Position numbers and translations under genes: made by a program
Assembly (NCBI GenBank): GCA_949289215.1
Contig: CASENC010000052.1
Location: 1 to 36,098 of the forward strand
From: an uncultured Bacteroidales bacterium
GTDB lineage: Bacteria > Bacteroidota > Bacteroidia > Bacteroidales > Muribaculaceae
Length of the DNA: 36,098 nucleotides
Direction of reading: 5' to 3'
Part shown: piece after piece, positions 10,583 to 18,224 of the stretch
Position numbering within the stretch: the first letter of the stretch is position 1
Layout: each line of letters opens with the position of its first letter
The notes under the pieces: generated by a model
What the model was told of the DNA's origin: nothing
What the model saw: only the letters and a program-made list of their open reading frames with translations
The model's database searches: none

Positions 10583-13195
10583 TTAAAACTCTTGTCCGAG
10601 CACAAAGTGGAAGTGGCTGCCGCCTTTCTCACCGAATACGCTGTCGAAACCATATGCCCAGTCGATACCCATCATGCCGACCATGGGCAAGAAAATGCGG
10701 ACACCGGCTCCGGCCGAACGCTTCAGGTCAAACGGAGAGAAGTCCTTTATGTCGGCCCATGCATTACCACCTTCGGCAAATACCAGGCCGTAGATTGTGG
10801 TGCTTGATTGCAACATGAACGGGAAGTGCAATTCCACTGCAAACCGGGTATATGCATAACCTTCACTTCCATACGGGGTCAACGCACCGTTGTCATATCC
10901 GCGCAAGGCTATTGTCTCGGTGGCATAAGTGTAGCTGCCCGACATACCGTCGCCTCCCACATAGAATGTCTCGAACGGAGATTTAAGGTAGCGGTTGTAG
11001 CTGCCAAGCAAACCTATGTCGGCACGAGTCATCAACACAAGCGTCCATTTGCCATCGGGGTCGGTAAGCGGCGTATATGTGCGCGACTTGAATTTGAGTT
11101 TCCAGTATTCAATCCATTCATACATCTGTTGGCGCGAGGCATCGGTGTTGGCCTCCGACAGTGCCTTCCAGTCCTTCTTGCCAAAGAGTGAGGCGGGTGG
11201 GGTAACTTGCAATTGTAGCGAGAACTGGCTACCACGGCGAGTATAGAGCGGGTTGTCGATGCTGTTACGTGCAAGCGTCAAGCCCAGCACTATGGCATTC
11301 GACGTACCATTGTTCATATAATAAAGGTAATCCCAATTCTTGAGGTAGTACCACTGGTAGCTCAATTCGGCAGTAAGCGTGAAATAATCGTCGGGCCAAT
11401 TCAAGCGTTTACCGAAGCCCACCGTGATACCGGCCATCTGCAAGAATTTATTGGGGTCGTATGAATCCTCATATTGATACTGGTAATAATCGTCATACAC
11501 ACCACCCATGCCATACAAGTAACCGCTGTATGCATTGGCCCAAGTAGAGTTATAGTAATCACTGTTCACACCCGTCTGGCGAGAATAGTATGCCGAAACC
11601 GACAATGAATTGGGTCGCTTGCCGCCAAACCACGGGTCAAGGAACGATAGGCTGTAGGCCTGGTAGTAACGGGCGTTGGTTTGCGCCGAGATTGTAAACG
11701 TTTGGCCTTCGCCTTGCGGTATTATACCTTTATATGACGACGGGTTGAACAGATTCTTCATCGAGAAGTTGTTGAACTTCAAGCTCAACCGGCCAATGAT
11801 ACCGGTCTGGCCCCAACCTGCCGAGAATTCGATTTGGTCGTTGGCTTTCGTCTCAAGGTCAAACACTATGTCAACCGTACCGTTCTGCTCATTAGGCTCG
11901 GGGCGAATGTCCATCGTTTCGGGATTGAAATGCCCCGTCTGCGCAATCATCTGCGCCGAACGCATGAGGTCGCTCTTTGAGAACAGCTCGCCGGGGCGCA
12001 CATAAAGTTCGCGGCGCACCACTTTTTCATACAACCGGTCGTTTCCGCTAATCGTAACTTTGTTGATGCGGGCTTGCGGGCCTTCCATCATGCTCAATTC
12101 AAGGTCGATCGAGTCGCCATGGATATTTTTCTCGATGGGTACAAGCTGGAAGAACAGGTAACCGCGGTCCATATACAGGTTGGCAACGGCATCTTCGTCC
12201 TCGCTCGTGCGCTTGGTTATCATCTTCTGGTTATACACGTCACCGGGCTTCATGCCAAGCACGGCATCGAGGTAAGCCGACGGGAAAATAGTGTTACCCA
12301 CCCAATTGATGCTTGAAATATAATATTTTTGCCCCTCGTCGATGTGCAGATACACGTCCACCTTTTTGTCACTGTAATTTACCACGCTGTCGGCAATAAT
12401 CTTGGCATCGCGGTAACCAAGCTCGTTATATTTCTCGATGATGCGGTTTTTATCATCTTCATAATCAGAAGTAACAAACTTCTTTTGGCTGAAAAGCTTG
12501 ATAAGGCTGCGCTGCTCGTTGGTTTTCTTCATCACGCGTTTCAGCTTGCGGTCGCTCATCACCTCGTTGCCCTCGATGTAAATCTTGTGCACTTTTATCT
12601 TCTCGTGCTTGTTGACGTTGATGTCCACTATCACTTCATTCTCATTGTCGGGCAACGGGCGTTGCATTACATCGACATCGGCATTCTTGAAACCTTTCGA
12701 GTCGAAATATTGCGCTATGATTTGTTCGGCACGGGCGGCTATGTTAGGCGTGAACTGGTTTCCTTTCATCAATCCCAACCGCAATTGCAAGTCTTCGCGT
12801 TCGCCTTTCTTCACACCGTTATAATTGATTTCGGCTATACGCGGCTGCTGGCGCAAGGCTATTTCAAGCCACACTTTGTCGCCATATATCTTGTCAATCT
12901 TGATTTGCACCTTCGAGAAAAGCCCTTGCCGCCAAAAGCGTTTTGCGGCTGCCGTGATTTCCGCACCCGGTATTTCCACCTTCTGCCCTACGGTGAGGCC
13001 TGAATAACCTATAATTATATAGTCTTCATAGTTATCCACCCCCGAAACCTTTATGCCGGCAATCTCATAAGTGCGAGGCATCGACGAATATACCACGTTG
13101 GGCGAATATATAGTATCGTTGACCTGCCCGGCAACACGCGACGATGTCCACGCAGCAACAAATGCAACAATCAGGAAGAGTAACTTTAAACGCAT
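10583..13195 (-). CDS. bamA: Outer-membrane protein assembly factor BamA
   Basis: 870 residues with a signal peptide ending near RVAGQ (residue 24). Successive POTRA domains occupy about 43-450, recognisable from beta strands such as IYIEGNEVMSDRKLKRVM near 215 and ITISGNDRLYEKVVRREL-like segments near 380. A 16-strand barrel follows with FLDPWFGGKRPNSLS near 530 and a C terminus ending in phenylalanine (LGQEF). BamA inserts beta-barrel proteins into the outer membrane. The gene sits between uppS and two ompH-type chaperones, a conserved Bacteroidetes arrangement. The length is normal for the phylum. Confidence 0.95.
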   Translation of the reverse strand: MRLKLLFLIVAFVAAWTSSRVAGQVNDTIYSPNVVYSSMPRTYEIAGIKVSGVDNYEDYIIIGYSGLTVGQKVEIPGAEITAAAKRFWRQGLFSKVQIKIDKIYGDKVWLEIALRQQPRIAEINYNGVKKGEREDLQLRLGLMKGNQFTPNIAARAEQIIAQYFDSKGFKNADVDVMQRPLPDNENEVIVDINVNKHEKIKVHKIYIEGNEVMSDRKLKRVMKKTNEQRSLIKLFSQKKFVTSDYEDDKNRIIEKYNELGYRDAKIIADSVVNYSDKKVDVYLHIDEGQKYYISSINWVGNTIFPSAYLDAVLGMKPGDVYNQKMITKRTSEDEDAVANLYMDRGYLFFQLVPIEKNIHGDSIDLELSMMEGPQARINKVTISGNDRLYEKVVRRELYVRPGELFSKSDLMRSAQMIAQTGHFNPETMDIRPEPNEQNGTVDIVFDLETKANDQIEFSAGWGQTGIIGRLSLKFNNFSMKNLFNPSSYKGIIPQGEGQTFTISAQTNARYYQAYSLSFLDPWFGGKRPNSLSVSAYYSRQTGVNSDYYNSTWANAYSGYLYGMGGVYDDYYQYQYEDSYDPNKFLQMAGITVGFGKRLNWPDDYFTLTAELSYQWYYLKNWDYLYYMNNGTSNAIVLGLTLARNSIDNPLYTRRGSQFSLQLQVTPPASLFGKKDWKALSEANTDASRQQMYEWIEYWKLKFKSRTYTPLTDPDGKWTLVLMTRADIGLLGSYNRYLKSPFETFYVGGDGMSGSYTYATETIALRGYDNGALTPYGSEGYAYTRFAVELHFPFMLQSSTTIYGLVFAEGGNAWADIKDFSPFDLKRSAGAGVRIFLPMVGMMGIDWAYGFDSVFGEKGGSHFHFVLGQEF

Positions 13196-13253
13196 ATCGT
13201 TTCGTTAATAATGTATCTTTAGTTTCTGTCTAATATATATGTTTTTTATGACA

Positions 13254-13997
13254 CTATTGCGATACCTGCTCGCTCGTTTTGCCGAAACGCCGTTCACGGC
13301 TCTGGTAATCTATGATGGCACGGCAAAAGTCATCTTTTGAGAAATCAGGCCAAAAAACATCGGTAAAATAAAGTTCAGCATACGCAATTTGCCATAGCAG
13401 GAAGTTGCTTATGCGCAAATCGCCCGCTGTGCGTATCAGCAAATCGGGATCGGGGATGCCATGTGTCGATAACGAATTGGAAAACACCTCGTCGTCGATA
13501 TCCTCGGCAGCCATCTTCCCGTCGCGCACCTGCCCGGCTATATTGCGGCAGGCTTCCACTATTTCCCACCGTGCCGAGTAGCTCAGGGCAAGGCACAGCG
13601 TCAACCCGGTGCAATGCGACGTGTCGCTTATGCAACGGGTAAGGCGGTCGCGCGCAAATTGCGGCATACGCCCCATGTCGCCTATCATCGTCAGGCGCAC
13701 GTTATTCTTTATAAGGTCGGGAGTTTCGCGTTCTATAGCCACCACTATAAGGTTCATCAGCGCATCAACTTCCTCCTTGGGCCTATTCCAGTTTTCGGTC
13801 GAGAATGTATATAGCGTCAGGTAGCCGATACCTATTTCCGAAGCAATCTCGGTAACTTTTCTCACCGTGTTCACGCCCTCGATGTGCCCCTGCGAGCGGT
13901 CAAGGTTCCGCTGCTTGGCCCATCGGCCGTTGCCGTCCATTATTATTGCCACATGGAGCGGCAGGCGACTTCTGTCTATATCATCAACTATCGACAT
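13254..13997 (-). CDS. uppS: Isoprenyl transferase, undecaprenyl diphosphate synthase
   Basis: 247 residues, the usual cis-prenyltransferase length. The N-terminal HVAIIMDGNGRWAK contains the catalytic Asp (D21) and pyrophosphate-binding GNGR. TLYTFSTENWNRP lies at about 61-73, and DLLIRTAGDLRISNFLLW at about 185-202. AYAELYFTDVFWP supplies the conserved Glu (E208). The enzyme makes the C55 lipid carrier for peptidoglycan and other envelope glycans, from farnesyl diphosphate and isopentenyl diphosphate. The usual GGE/SGE before the arginine is AGD here, a conservative change (Asp193). It lies 33 bases after the DUF6089 gene and 58 before bamA. Confidence 0.95.
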   Translation of the reverse strand: MSIVDDIDRSRLPLHVAIIMDGNGRWAKQRNLDRSQGHIEGVNTVRKVTEIASEIGIGYLTLYTFSTENWNRPKEEVDALMNLIVVAIERETPDLIKNNVRLTMIGDMGRMPQFARDRLTRCISDTSHCTGLTLCLALSYSARWEIVEACRNIAGQVRDGKMAAEDIDDEVFSNSLSTHGIPDPDLLIRTAGDLRISNFLLWQIAYAELYFTDVFWPDFSKDDFCRAIIDYQSRERRFGKTSEQVSQ

Positions 13998-14030
13998 CTT
14001 TACGTTTTTCTCGTCCTTTATTTATTAAAT

Positions 14031-14705
14031 TCAATCCACATAATGGCACACCTTGCAACGCTTGCCAAACTCATATGTCACACTCACCATGAGCACCGAA
14101 TACCAGTCGGTATTCTTGGCAAACGAGTGCTGTATGCCGTTCAAGTCGCTCAACCCGTCAAGCCCGTCGCCAAAACTCTTGCGCATGGTGAACTCAAGTC
14201 CCAGATTGAGCCGCTCTTTCAATTTATATTTAACTCCCACACCCATGGGCAGGGCTATCGCAAACGCATTGCCGCCCACATCGGGTGTAGCATAAGTAGC
14301 ACCAATCCCCACCGTAAGGTAAGGCGTGATGCGTTTCAGGTTCATATATTTCGACCCTATGCCGAAATTGAAAAAGTTAAATTCCATTTGCGCCCCCACA
14401 TCATAGAGCGTGGAATTAAACTCATATACCGCGCCGCCGGGATAAGAGATTCCATCCGACCTGCCGCTTATGCTTGCCACTATCAGATTGGCCTTGAGCG
14501 ACCAACGGCGGTCGATGACATAGCGGAAAATTCCGCCTCCTGCCCAGCCGGGGTGCTTCATAGGGTTTCCGCCGGCATCGCCTATGTAACCGCTCATGCC
14601 TATGCCTCCACCCACTTCATAGCGGTAGGTTTCTTGCGCAACGGCCATCGTCGCCAATGCCGACATTGCCAATATGATTGCGATTATTCGTTTCAAAACA
14701 ACCAT
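14031..14705 (-). CDS. DUF6089-type outer-membrane beta-barrel protein
   Basis: 224 residues with a signal peptide ending at MAVAQ (about 24). The rest alternates Gly and aromatic strands (YEVGGGIGMSGYIGD, GGGIFRYVI, YLTVGIGATYA), the pattern of a small outer-membrane barrel. DUF6089 proteins are typically found next to uppS and bamA in Bacteroidetes, as here. It precedes uppS by 33 bases, so the two are probably co-transcribed. A role in outer-membrane biogenesis is inferred from position only. Confidence 0.75.
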   Translation of the reverse strand: MVVLKRIIAIILAMSALATMAVAQETYRYEVGGGIGMSGYIGDAGGNPMKHPGWAGGGIFRYVIDRRWSLKANLIVASISGRSDGISYPGGAVYEFNSTLYDVGAQMEFNFFNFGIGSKYMNLKRITPYLTVGIGATYATPDVGGNAFAIALPMGVGVKYKLKERLNLGLEFTMRKSFGDGLDGLSDLNGIQHSFAKNTDWYSVLMVSVTYEFGKRCKVCHYVD

Positions 14706-14798
14706 GATTATTGCCTATTTATAAAGAATAACGCAATTTGGCACTGAAAAAGTATATCCTTCCCCTCACATCGCGCGCGTGCGTGGTGCAACACGTTG

Positions 14799-16376
14799 CT
14801 AATAAACCGGCTTATAACTCAAGCGGTTCAGCAGGCCGCGCCACACGGTATCGTGCGTATTGCCTTGCAAATCTTCCCCGCCAAACACGTATATGTAAGG
14901 TACATCCCACTCGGTGACGGGCGAAATGCCGTCGCCGCCGGTGCCGCGGGTTGCCAAAACGCCCTGTGGCATTGCCGCCGGAATTGCCGTATTAAACCAC
15001 ACCGGCATTTCGGGAGAAGGCATCTCACGCCACATCAGCGTGCCGGCCGACGACCTCACAGCAGCATCGGCTCTTCTCGTAGCATTAAACACAAGCGCAT
15101 CGGCACGGTACATGGCCGGTATATATGACGGCAACTGCAACAGTGTGTCGGCTACCGACCAGTGAACGCCCATGTCGCGCGACACATACATCACATTCGA
15201 CAGTTTCCCCTCGTCGGTGCGACCGCCCCATGCCATCAGTGTTGGCAAGGCTGTTGCGCTCCAGTTTTCTTCATTCACCGAATATGTGGTATATAACAGC
15301 AGCGACATACCTTCATGGCCGCCTATGCCGTTATTGCTCAACACGCTCCATCGGTCACCGTCATAGGCCCATGCATGTTCCACAAGTTCCGACGAGGCTG
15401 TCACCCCGCCCATGCAGATTGCAATAGGGTTCGACCCCCAGGAATTGTCATACATGGCAATATTCGACATTCCCGAAACCGGGAAGCCGTCATCAACCGC
15501 AGTCGAGGCAAATCCTGCACGCCGCGGATATTCGTCATAACAATAAGTGCCACCGTCGCCGGCCACACCAAGCAGGCGGTCGCCATATCCGCCTATGATG
15601 CAACTCCACGCCGTGCCGCAATCGCTCCAATCGACGGCATCGGCCGAGGCATATAACCTGCCATCATCGGCCGAAAGGATGTAAAGGGCATCGTCGGTAG
15701 CCGTGAACGACCTCACATCGGGCGTGAATGGGAAAGCGACCTCTTGCTTCGTCCATGTGCCGGTGGGAGAATCGGCTGTGGCAAGCACATAGTAGCCGTT
15801 ATCGTTCATGAGGCAATACACATCGTCGGCATATTTCACCGACTTCTGCATGGCCACATCGCCGCGCATCGATGGCAACGTGCTATATGCCACCTCGCCC
15901 CATTGCAGCGAATCTGATTCCAATTGGTGCACATTCACCTTTACGTCATAAGTGCGGTTGGTCACATAGTCAAGTGCCGTCACTTTTATCTTTACCTCAC
16001 CTGTAAAGTCGATGGTATCGGCATTGGAATAAGCAAAAGTGGTGTCTCGCATACGCTCGGCATTGTTTATCGACACCTCCACCGAGTAGCAATCGGGATA
16101 CGACAGTTGCACAAGCATACGCGACACATCGGTACCCTTGGGAAGGGAATCGGCATTATAGATGCGGGCGTTTTCAAGATCGATGGTGAAAAATATCGAG
16201 TCGAGATTGGCAAGTATGGCACTGTTGTCAATCAGGTTGAATCCCGTAATGGCGGTACTCGACTGGGTGTAAGTGGCCACCGAGGTTTCTTGCTCCTCTT
16301 CGTCATCGTTACACGAAACACCCACCATGGCAAACACCAAAAACGCGGAAATGTATAATAAAATCCTTTTTTTCAT
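14799..16376 (-). CDS. DUF6242-type lipoprotein
   Basis: 525 residues. The N terminus MKKRILLYISAFLVFAMVGVSC ends in a lipobox with Cys22, followed by acidic residues (NDDEEEQE), which in Bacteroidetes favours export to the cell surface. Residues of about 35-150 form the DUF6242-like domain. The remainder looks like a beta-propeller, with repeated W/G-rich blades such as GTWTKQEVAF, AVDWSDCGTAW, GDRWSVLSNN and GVHWSVADTL. Its function is unknown. It follows ribD by 94 bases and has a -7 motif of its own at 16402-16409. Confidence 0.75.
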   Translation of the reverse strand: MKKRILLYISAFLVFAMVGVSCNDDEEEQETSVATYTQSSTAITGFNLIDNSAILANLDSIFFTIDLENARIYNADSLPKGTDVSRMLVQLSYPDCYSVEVSINNAERMRDTTFAYSNADTIDFTGEVKIKVTALDYVTNRTYDVKVNVHQLESDSLQWGEVAYSTLPSMRGDVAMQKSVKYADDVYCLMNDNGYYVLATADSPTGTWTKQEVAFPFTPDVRSFTATDDALYILSADDGRLYASADAVDWSDCGTAWSCIIGGYGDRLLGVAGDGGTYCYDEYPRRAGFASTAVDDGFPVSGMSNIAMYDNSWGSNPIAICMGGVTASSELVEHAWAYDGDRWSVLSNNGIGGHEGMSLLLYTTYSVNEENWSATALPTLMAWGGRTDEGKLSNVMYVSRDMGVHWSVADTLLQLPSYIPAMYRADALVFNATRRADAAVRSSAGTLMWREMPSPEMPVWFNTAIPAAMPQGVLATRGTGGDGISPVTEWDVPYIYVFGGEDLQGNTHDTVWRGLLNRLSYKPVY

Positions 16377-16401
16377 TCAATTCTACAGGTTTTTGAGTTT
16401 G

Positions 16402-16409
16402 CAAATTTA
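16402..16409 (-). promoter_or_regulatory. Candidate -7 motif for the DUF6242 gene
   Basis: TAAATTTG on the minus strand matches TAnnTTTG, 25 bases before the ATG. A -33 element at the usual distance is not evident. Confidence 0.35.
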
Positions 16410-16470
16410 GCAACAAATTTGGTAAATAGCACCTTGTACTGCGTTTTTTACGCTTGTTTACACTTATATC

Positions 16471-17517
16471 CTATATTTCGAGACGGGTTTTAACATCATT
16501 GACAACCGTCACGATGCTGTTGCCGTCATGATGCTCCTCGCTCACTACAACACCGCGCGGCAACACCGGTGATGCAACACCGCCGCCAAGCAACGCCGCG
16601 GAAGTCTCTATCCGGGCTTCGTCCCACACTCCTGCATCAATCAACCCGTTGAGCACACAGGCGCCACCTTCAACCATAAGGCTCGTAACGCCGCGGCCAT
16701 ACAAATCGGCAAGCCATGCCTGCGGCTGTGACGTGTCGATATACACATACTCCACATTGCCTTCCCGCCCCTCTTTCACGCGGTTATACACAATGGTGGG
16801 CAACCCGTCGGTGAGCAGCTTGCTGCCGCAAGGCATCGACAACCTACTGTCAAGCACCACACGCAACGGCTGCCTTGCCGACGGCCACCGGCGCACGGTA
16901 AGCGACGGATCATCGGCGGCCACAGTGCCTGCACCCACCAGTATGGCATCGCAACGCGACCGCTCGCGGTGCATCCACATCATCGTCACATCGTTCGAGA
17001 ACACCACCTTCTGCCCGGCCTTGCCCATATACCGGTCGGCACTTTGGGCCCACTTGAGCATAACATAAGGGCGGCGATGCGTGTGGGCTGTGATAAAGCG
17101 GCTGTTCAATGCGCGGCACTCGTCGGCAAGCACGCCGGTAACCACCTCGGCCCCCGAATCCCGCAACATCTGCACGCCACGGCCACACACGCGGGCAAAC
17201 GGGTCGGTAATCCCCACCACCACCCGTGGAATACGTTCGCGCACAAGCAATTCGGCGCATGGCGGCGTCTTGCCGTAATGCGCACACGGTTCCAGTGTCA
17301 CATACATGGTGCTACTGGCAAGCAACCGCCTGTCGGCAACCGAGTTGACTGCATTCACCTCGGCATGGGGGCCGCCCCACTGCCGGTGATAGCCCTCGCC
17401 TATTATCAATCCGTCACGCACTATCACCGCGCCCACCATGGGGTTGGGCGACACTGCCCCAAGCCCCAGCCGTGCAAGCTGCAATGCACGGCGCATATAT
17501 CGTTCATCTATTTCCAT
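16471..17517 (-). CDS. ribD: Bifunctional riboflavin biosynthesis deaminase/reductase RibD
   Basis: 348 residues in two domains. The N-terminal cytidine-deaminase-like domain (about 1-145) has H51-A-E53 and P77-C78 through P86-C87, the zinc ligands and catalytic Glu. The C-terminal reductase domain (about 147-348) has VMLKWAQSADRYMG, VGAGTVAADDPSLTVR and SLMVEGGACVLNGLI. It converts diaminohydroxy-phosphoribosylaminopyrimidine to the ribitylamino-uracil phosphate in riboflavin synthesis. No other rib gene is nearby. The gene leads the minus-strand envelope cluster. Confidence 0.94.
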   Translation of the reverse strand: MEIDERYMRRALQLARLGLGAVSPNPMVGAVIVRDGLIIGEGYHRQWGGPHAEVNAVNSVADRRLLASSTMYVTLEPCAHYGKTPPCAELLVRERIPRVVVGITDPFARVCGRGVQMLRDSGAEVVTGVLADECRALNSRFITAHTHRRPYVMLKWAQSADRYMGKAGQKVVFSNDVTMMWMHRERSRCDAILVGAGTVAADDPSLTVRRWPSARQPLRVVLDSRLSMPCGSKLLTDGLPTIVYNRVKEGREGNVEYVYIDTSQPQAWLADLYGRGVTSLMVEGGACVLNGLIDAGVWDEARIETSAALLGGGVASPVLPRGVVVSEEHHDGNSIVTVVNDVKTRLEI

Positions 17518-17526
17518 GTAATATCA

Positions 17527-17534
17527 CAAATATA
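17527..17534 (-). promoter_or_regulatory. Candidate -7 motif of ribD
   Basis: TATATTTG on the minus strand matches the -7 consensus only nine bases before the ribD ATG. A start from it would give an almost leaderless mRNA. No -33 element is found at 19-20 bases, so it may be spurious. Confidence 0.3.
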
Positions 17535-17629
17535 TGGCGAAAATAGCAATATCTGCGCAACGATACAAGGGAACCATGCACCCTGCTGCATTAATAGTAG
17601 TTAATTTCGCCAATTACCATGCCTTAAAT

Positions 17630-17660
17630 TTTGCACTGCCGAAAAAACTCCTTATCTTTG
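17630..17660 (+). promoter_or_regulatory. Promoter of tRNA-Gly
   Basis: TTTG (17630-17633) is followed after exactly 19 bases by TATCTTTG (17653-17660), a full -33/-7 match. The start would be near 17667, about 30 bases before the mature tRNA. Confidence 0.75.
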
Positions 17661-17696
17661 CATCACTTTCTGCAAAAGAGAGCAAGTGATACAATT

Positions 17697-17769
17697 GCGG
17701 TAATAGCTCAGTTGGTAGAGTGGAAGCTTCCCAAGCTTCAGGTCGCGAGTTCGAGCCTCGTTTACCGCT
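17697..17769 (+). tRNA. tRNA-Gly (anticodon CCC)
   Basis: A 73-base cloverleaf can be drawn. The acceptor GCGGTAA pairs with TTACCGC. The D arm starts GCTC, the anticodon stem is GAAGC/GCTTC around the loop TTCCCAA (anticodon CCC), and the T arm carries TTCGAGC. The discriminator base is T, as expected for tRNA-Gly. CCA is not encoded. It has its own promoter and a terminator immediately downstream. Confidence 0.95.
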
Positions 17770-17775
17770 CAATAG

Positions 17776-17819
17776 AAAGAGGATGTGCCCACCGTGGGCG
17801 GCGCATCCTCTTCCTTTTT
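17776..17819 (+). terminator. Terminator after tRNA-Gly
   Basis: AGAGGATG pairs with CATCCTCT, extended by GC-rich inner pairs around ACCG, and is followed by TTCCTTTTT on the plus strand. It lies seven bases after the tRNA. Confidence 0.8.
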
Positions 17820-17880
17820 GGCCCATACAAACTTCGCGACACCCTGAACGAACAAATATGTGCACCCCTAACCAATTATA

Positions 17881-17983
17881 AATGTAGAGACGCGATTCAT
17901 CGCGTCTGAAAGTGTATCCTAATGGAAATCAAAATGTAGAGACCCGACTCATCGCGTCTGAAACTGCACCCCGGTGGAAATCA
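17881..17983 (+). repeat. Tandem pair of about 52-bp units with palindromic cores
   Basis: Two head-to-tail units begin AATGTAGAGAC at 17881 and 17933, and each ends near GGAAATCA. Each contains a GTAGAGAC-ATCGCGTCT hairpin core. The second copy has diverged (CCCGACTC for CGCGATTC). They belong to the same family as the palindromes at 2435 and 18005. The stretch 17820-18224 holds no credible gene. Confidence 0.7.
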
Positions 17984-18004
17984 ACCCATTACATAGCCAC
18001 ACAT

Positions 18005-18029
18005 TAGACGCGATGAATCGCGTCTCTAC
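18005..18029 (-). repeat. Inverted copy of the GTAGAGAC palindromic repeat
   Basis: TAGACGCGATGAATCGCGTCTCTAC is written in opposite orientation to the tandem pair just upstream and matches the core of copy one. The three copies in 150 bases can fold on themselves or pair with one another. Confidence 0.65.
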
Positions 18030-18086
18030 TCACAATACATTTTATACAGTTCAATGGAAAGAAGTGGCGACGTCAGGGAAAAGAAA

Positions 18087-18120
18087 TGGGGGCGAGTCGC
18101 TTCGCAGCGGTTCACCCCCA
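18087..18120 (-). terminator. Probable terminator of the SusCD operon
   Basis: On the minus strand TGGGGGTGA pairs with TCGCCCCCA around an inner GCTGCGAAGC stem and is followed by TTTCTTTT. It lies about 105 bases beyond the stop of the T9SS-sorted gene, the last gene of the operon. Confidence 0.5.
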
Positions 18121-18224
18121 CATCATCACAAATTATTATTTGTTGTTTCATCCAGGCACCCGGCACATTCCTTTTAAAGGAAAATCACGAGTGGTAGCCT
18201 AAATGTGTTCACATATCTTCTTTA

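Noticed and set aside
17881-18029. Possible CRISPR array
   Set aside because: There are only three copies with one inverted, repeat cores are palindromic and diverged, there are no regular unique spacers, and no cas genes are present.
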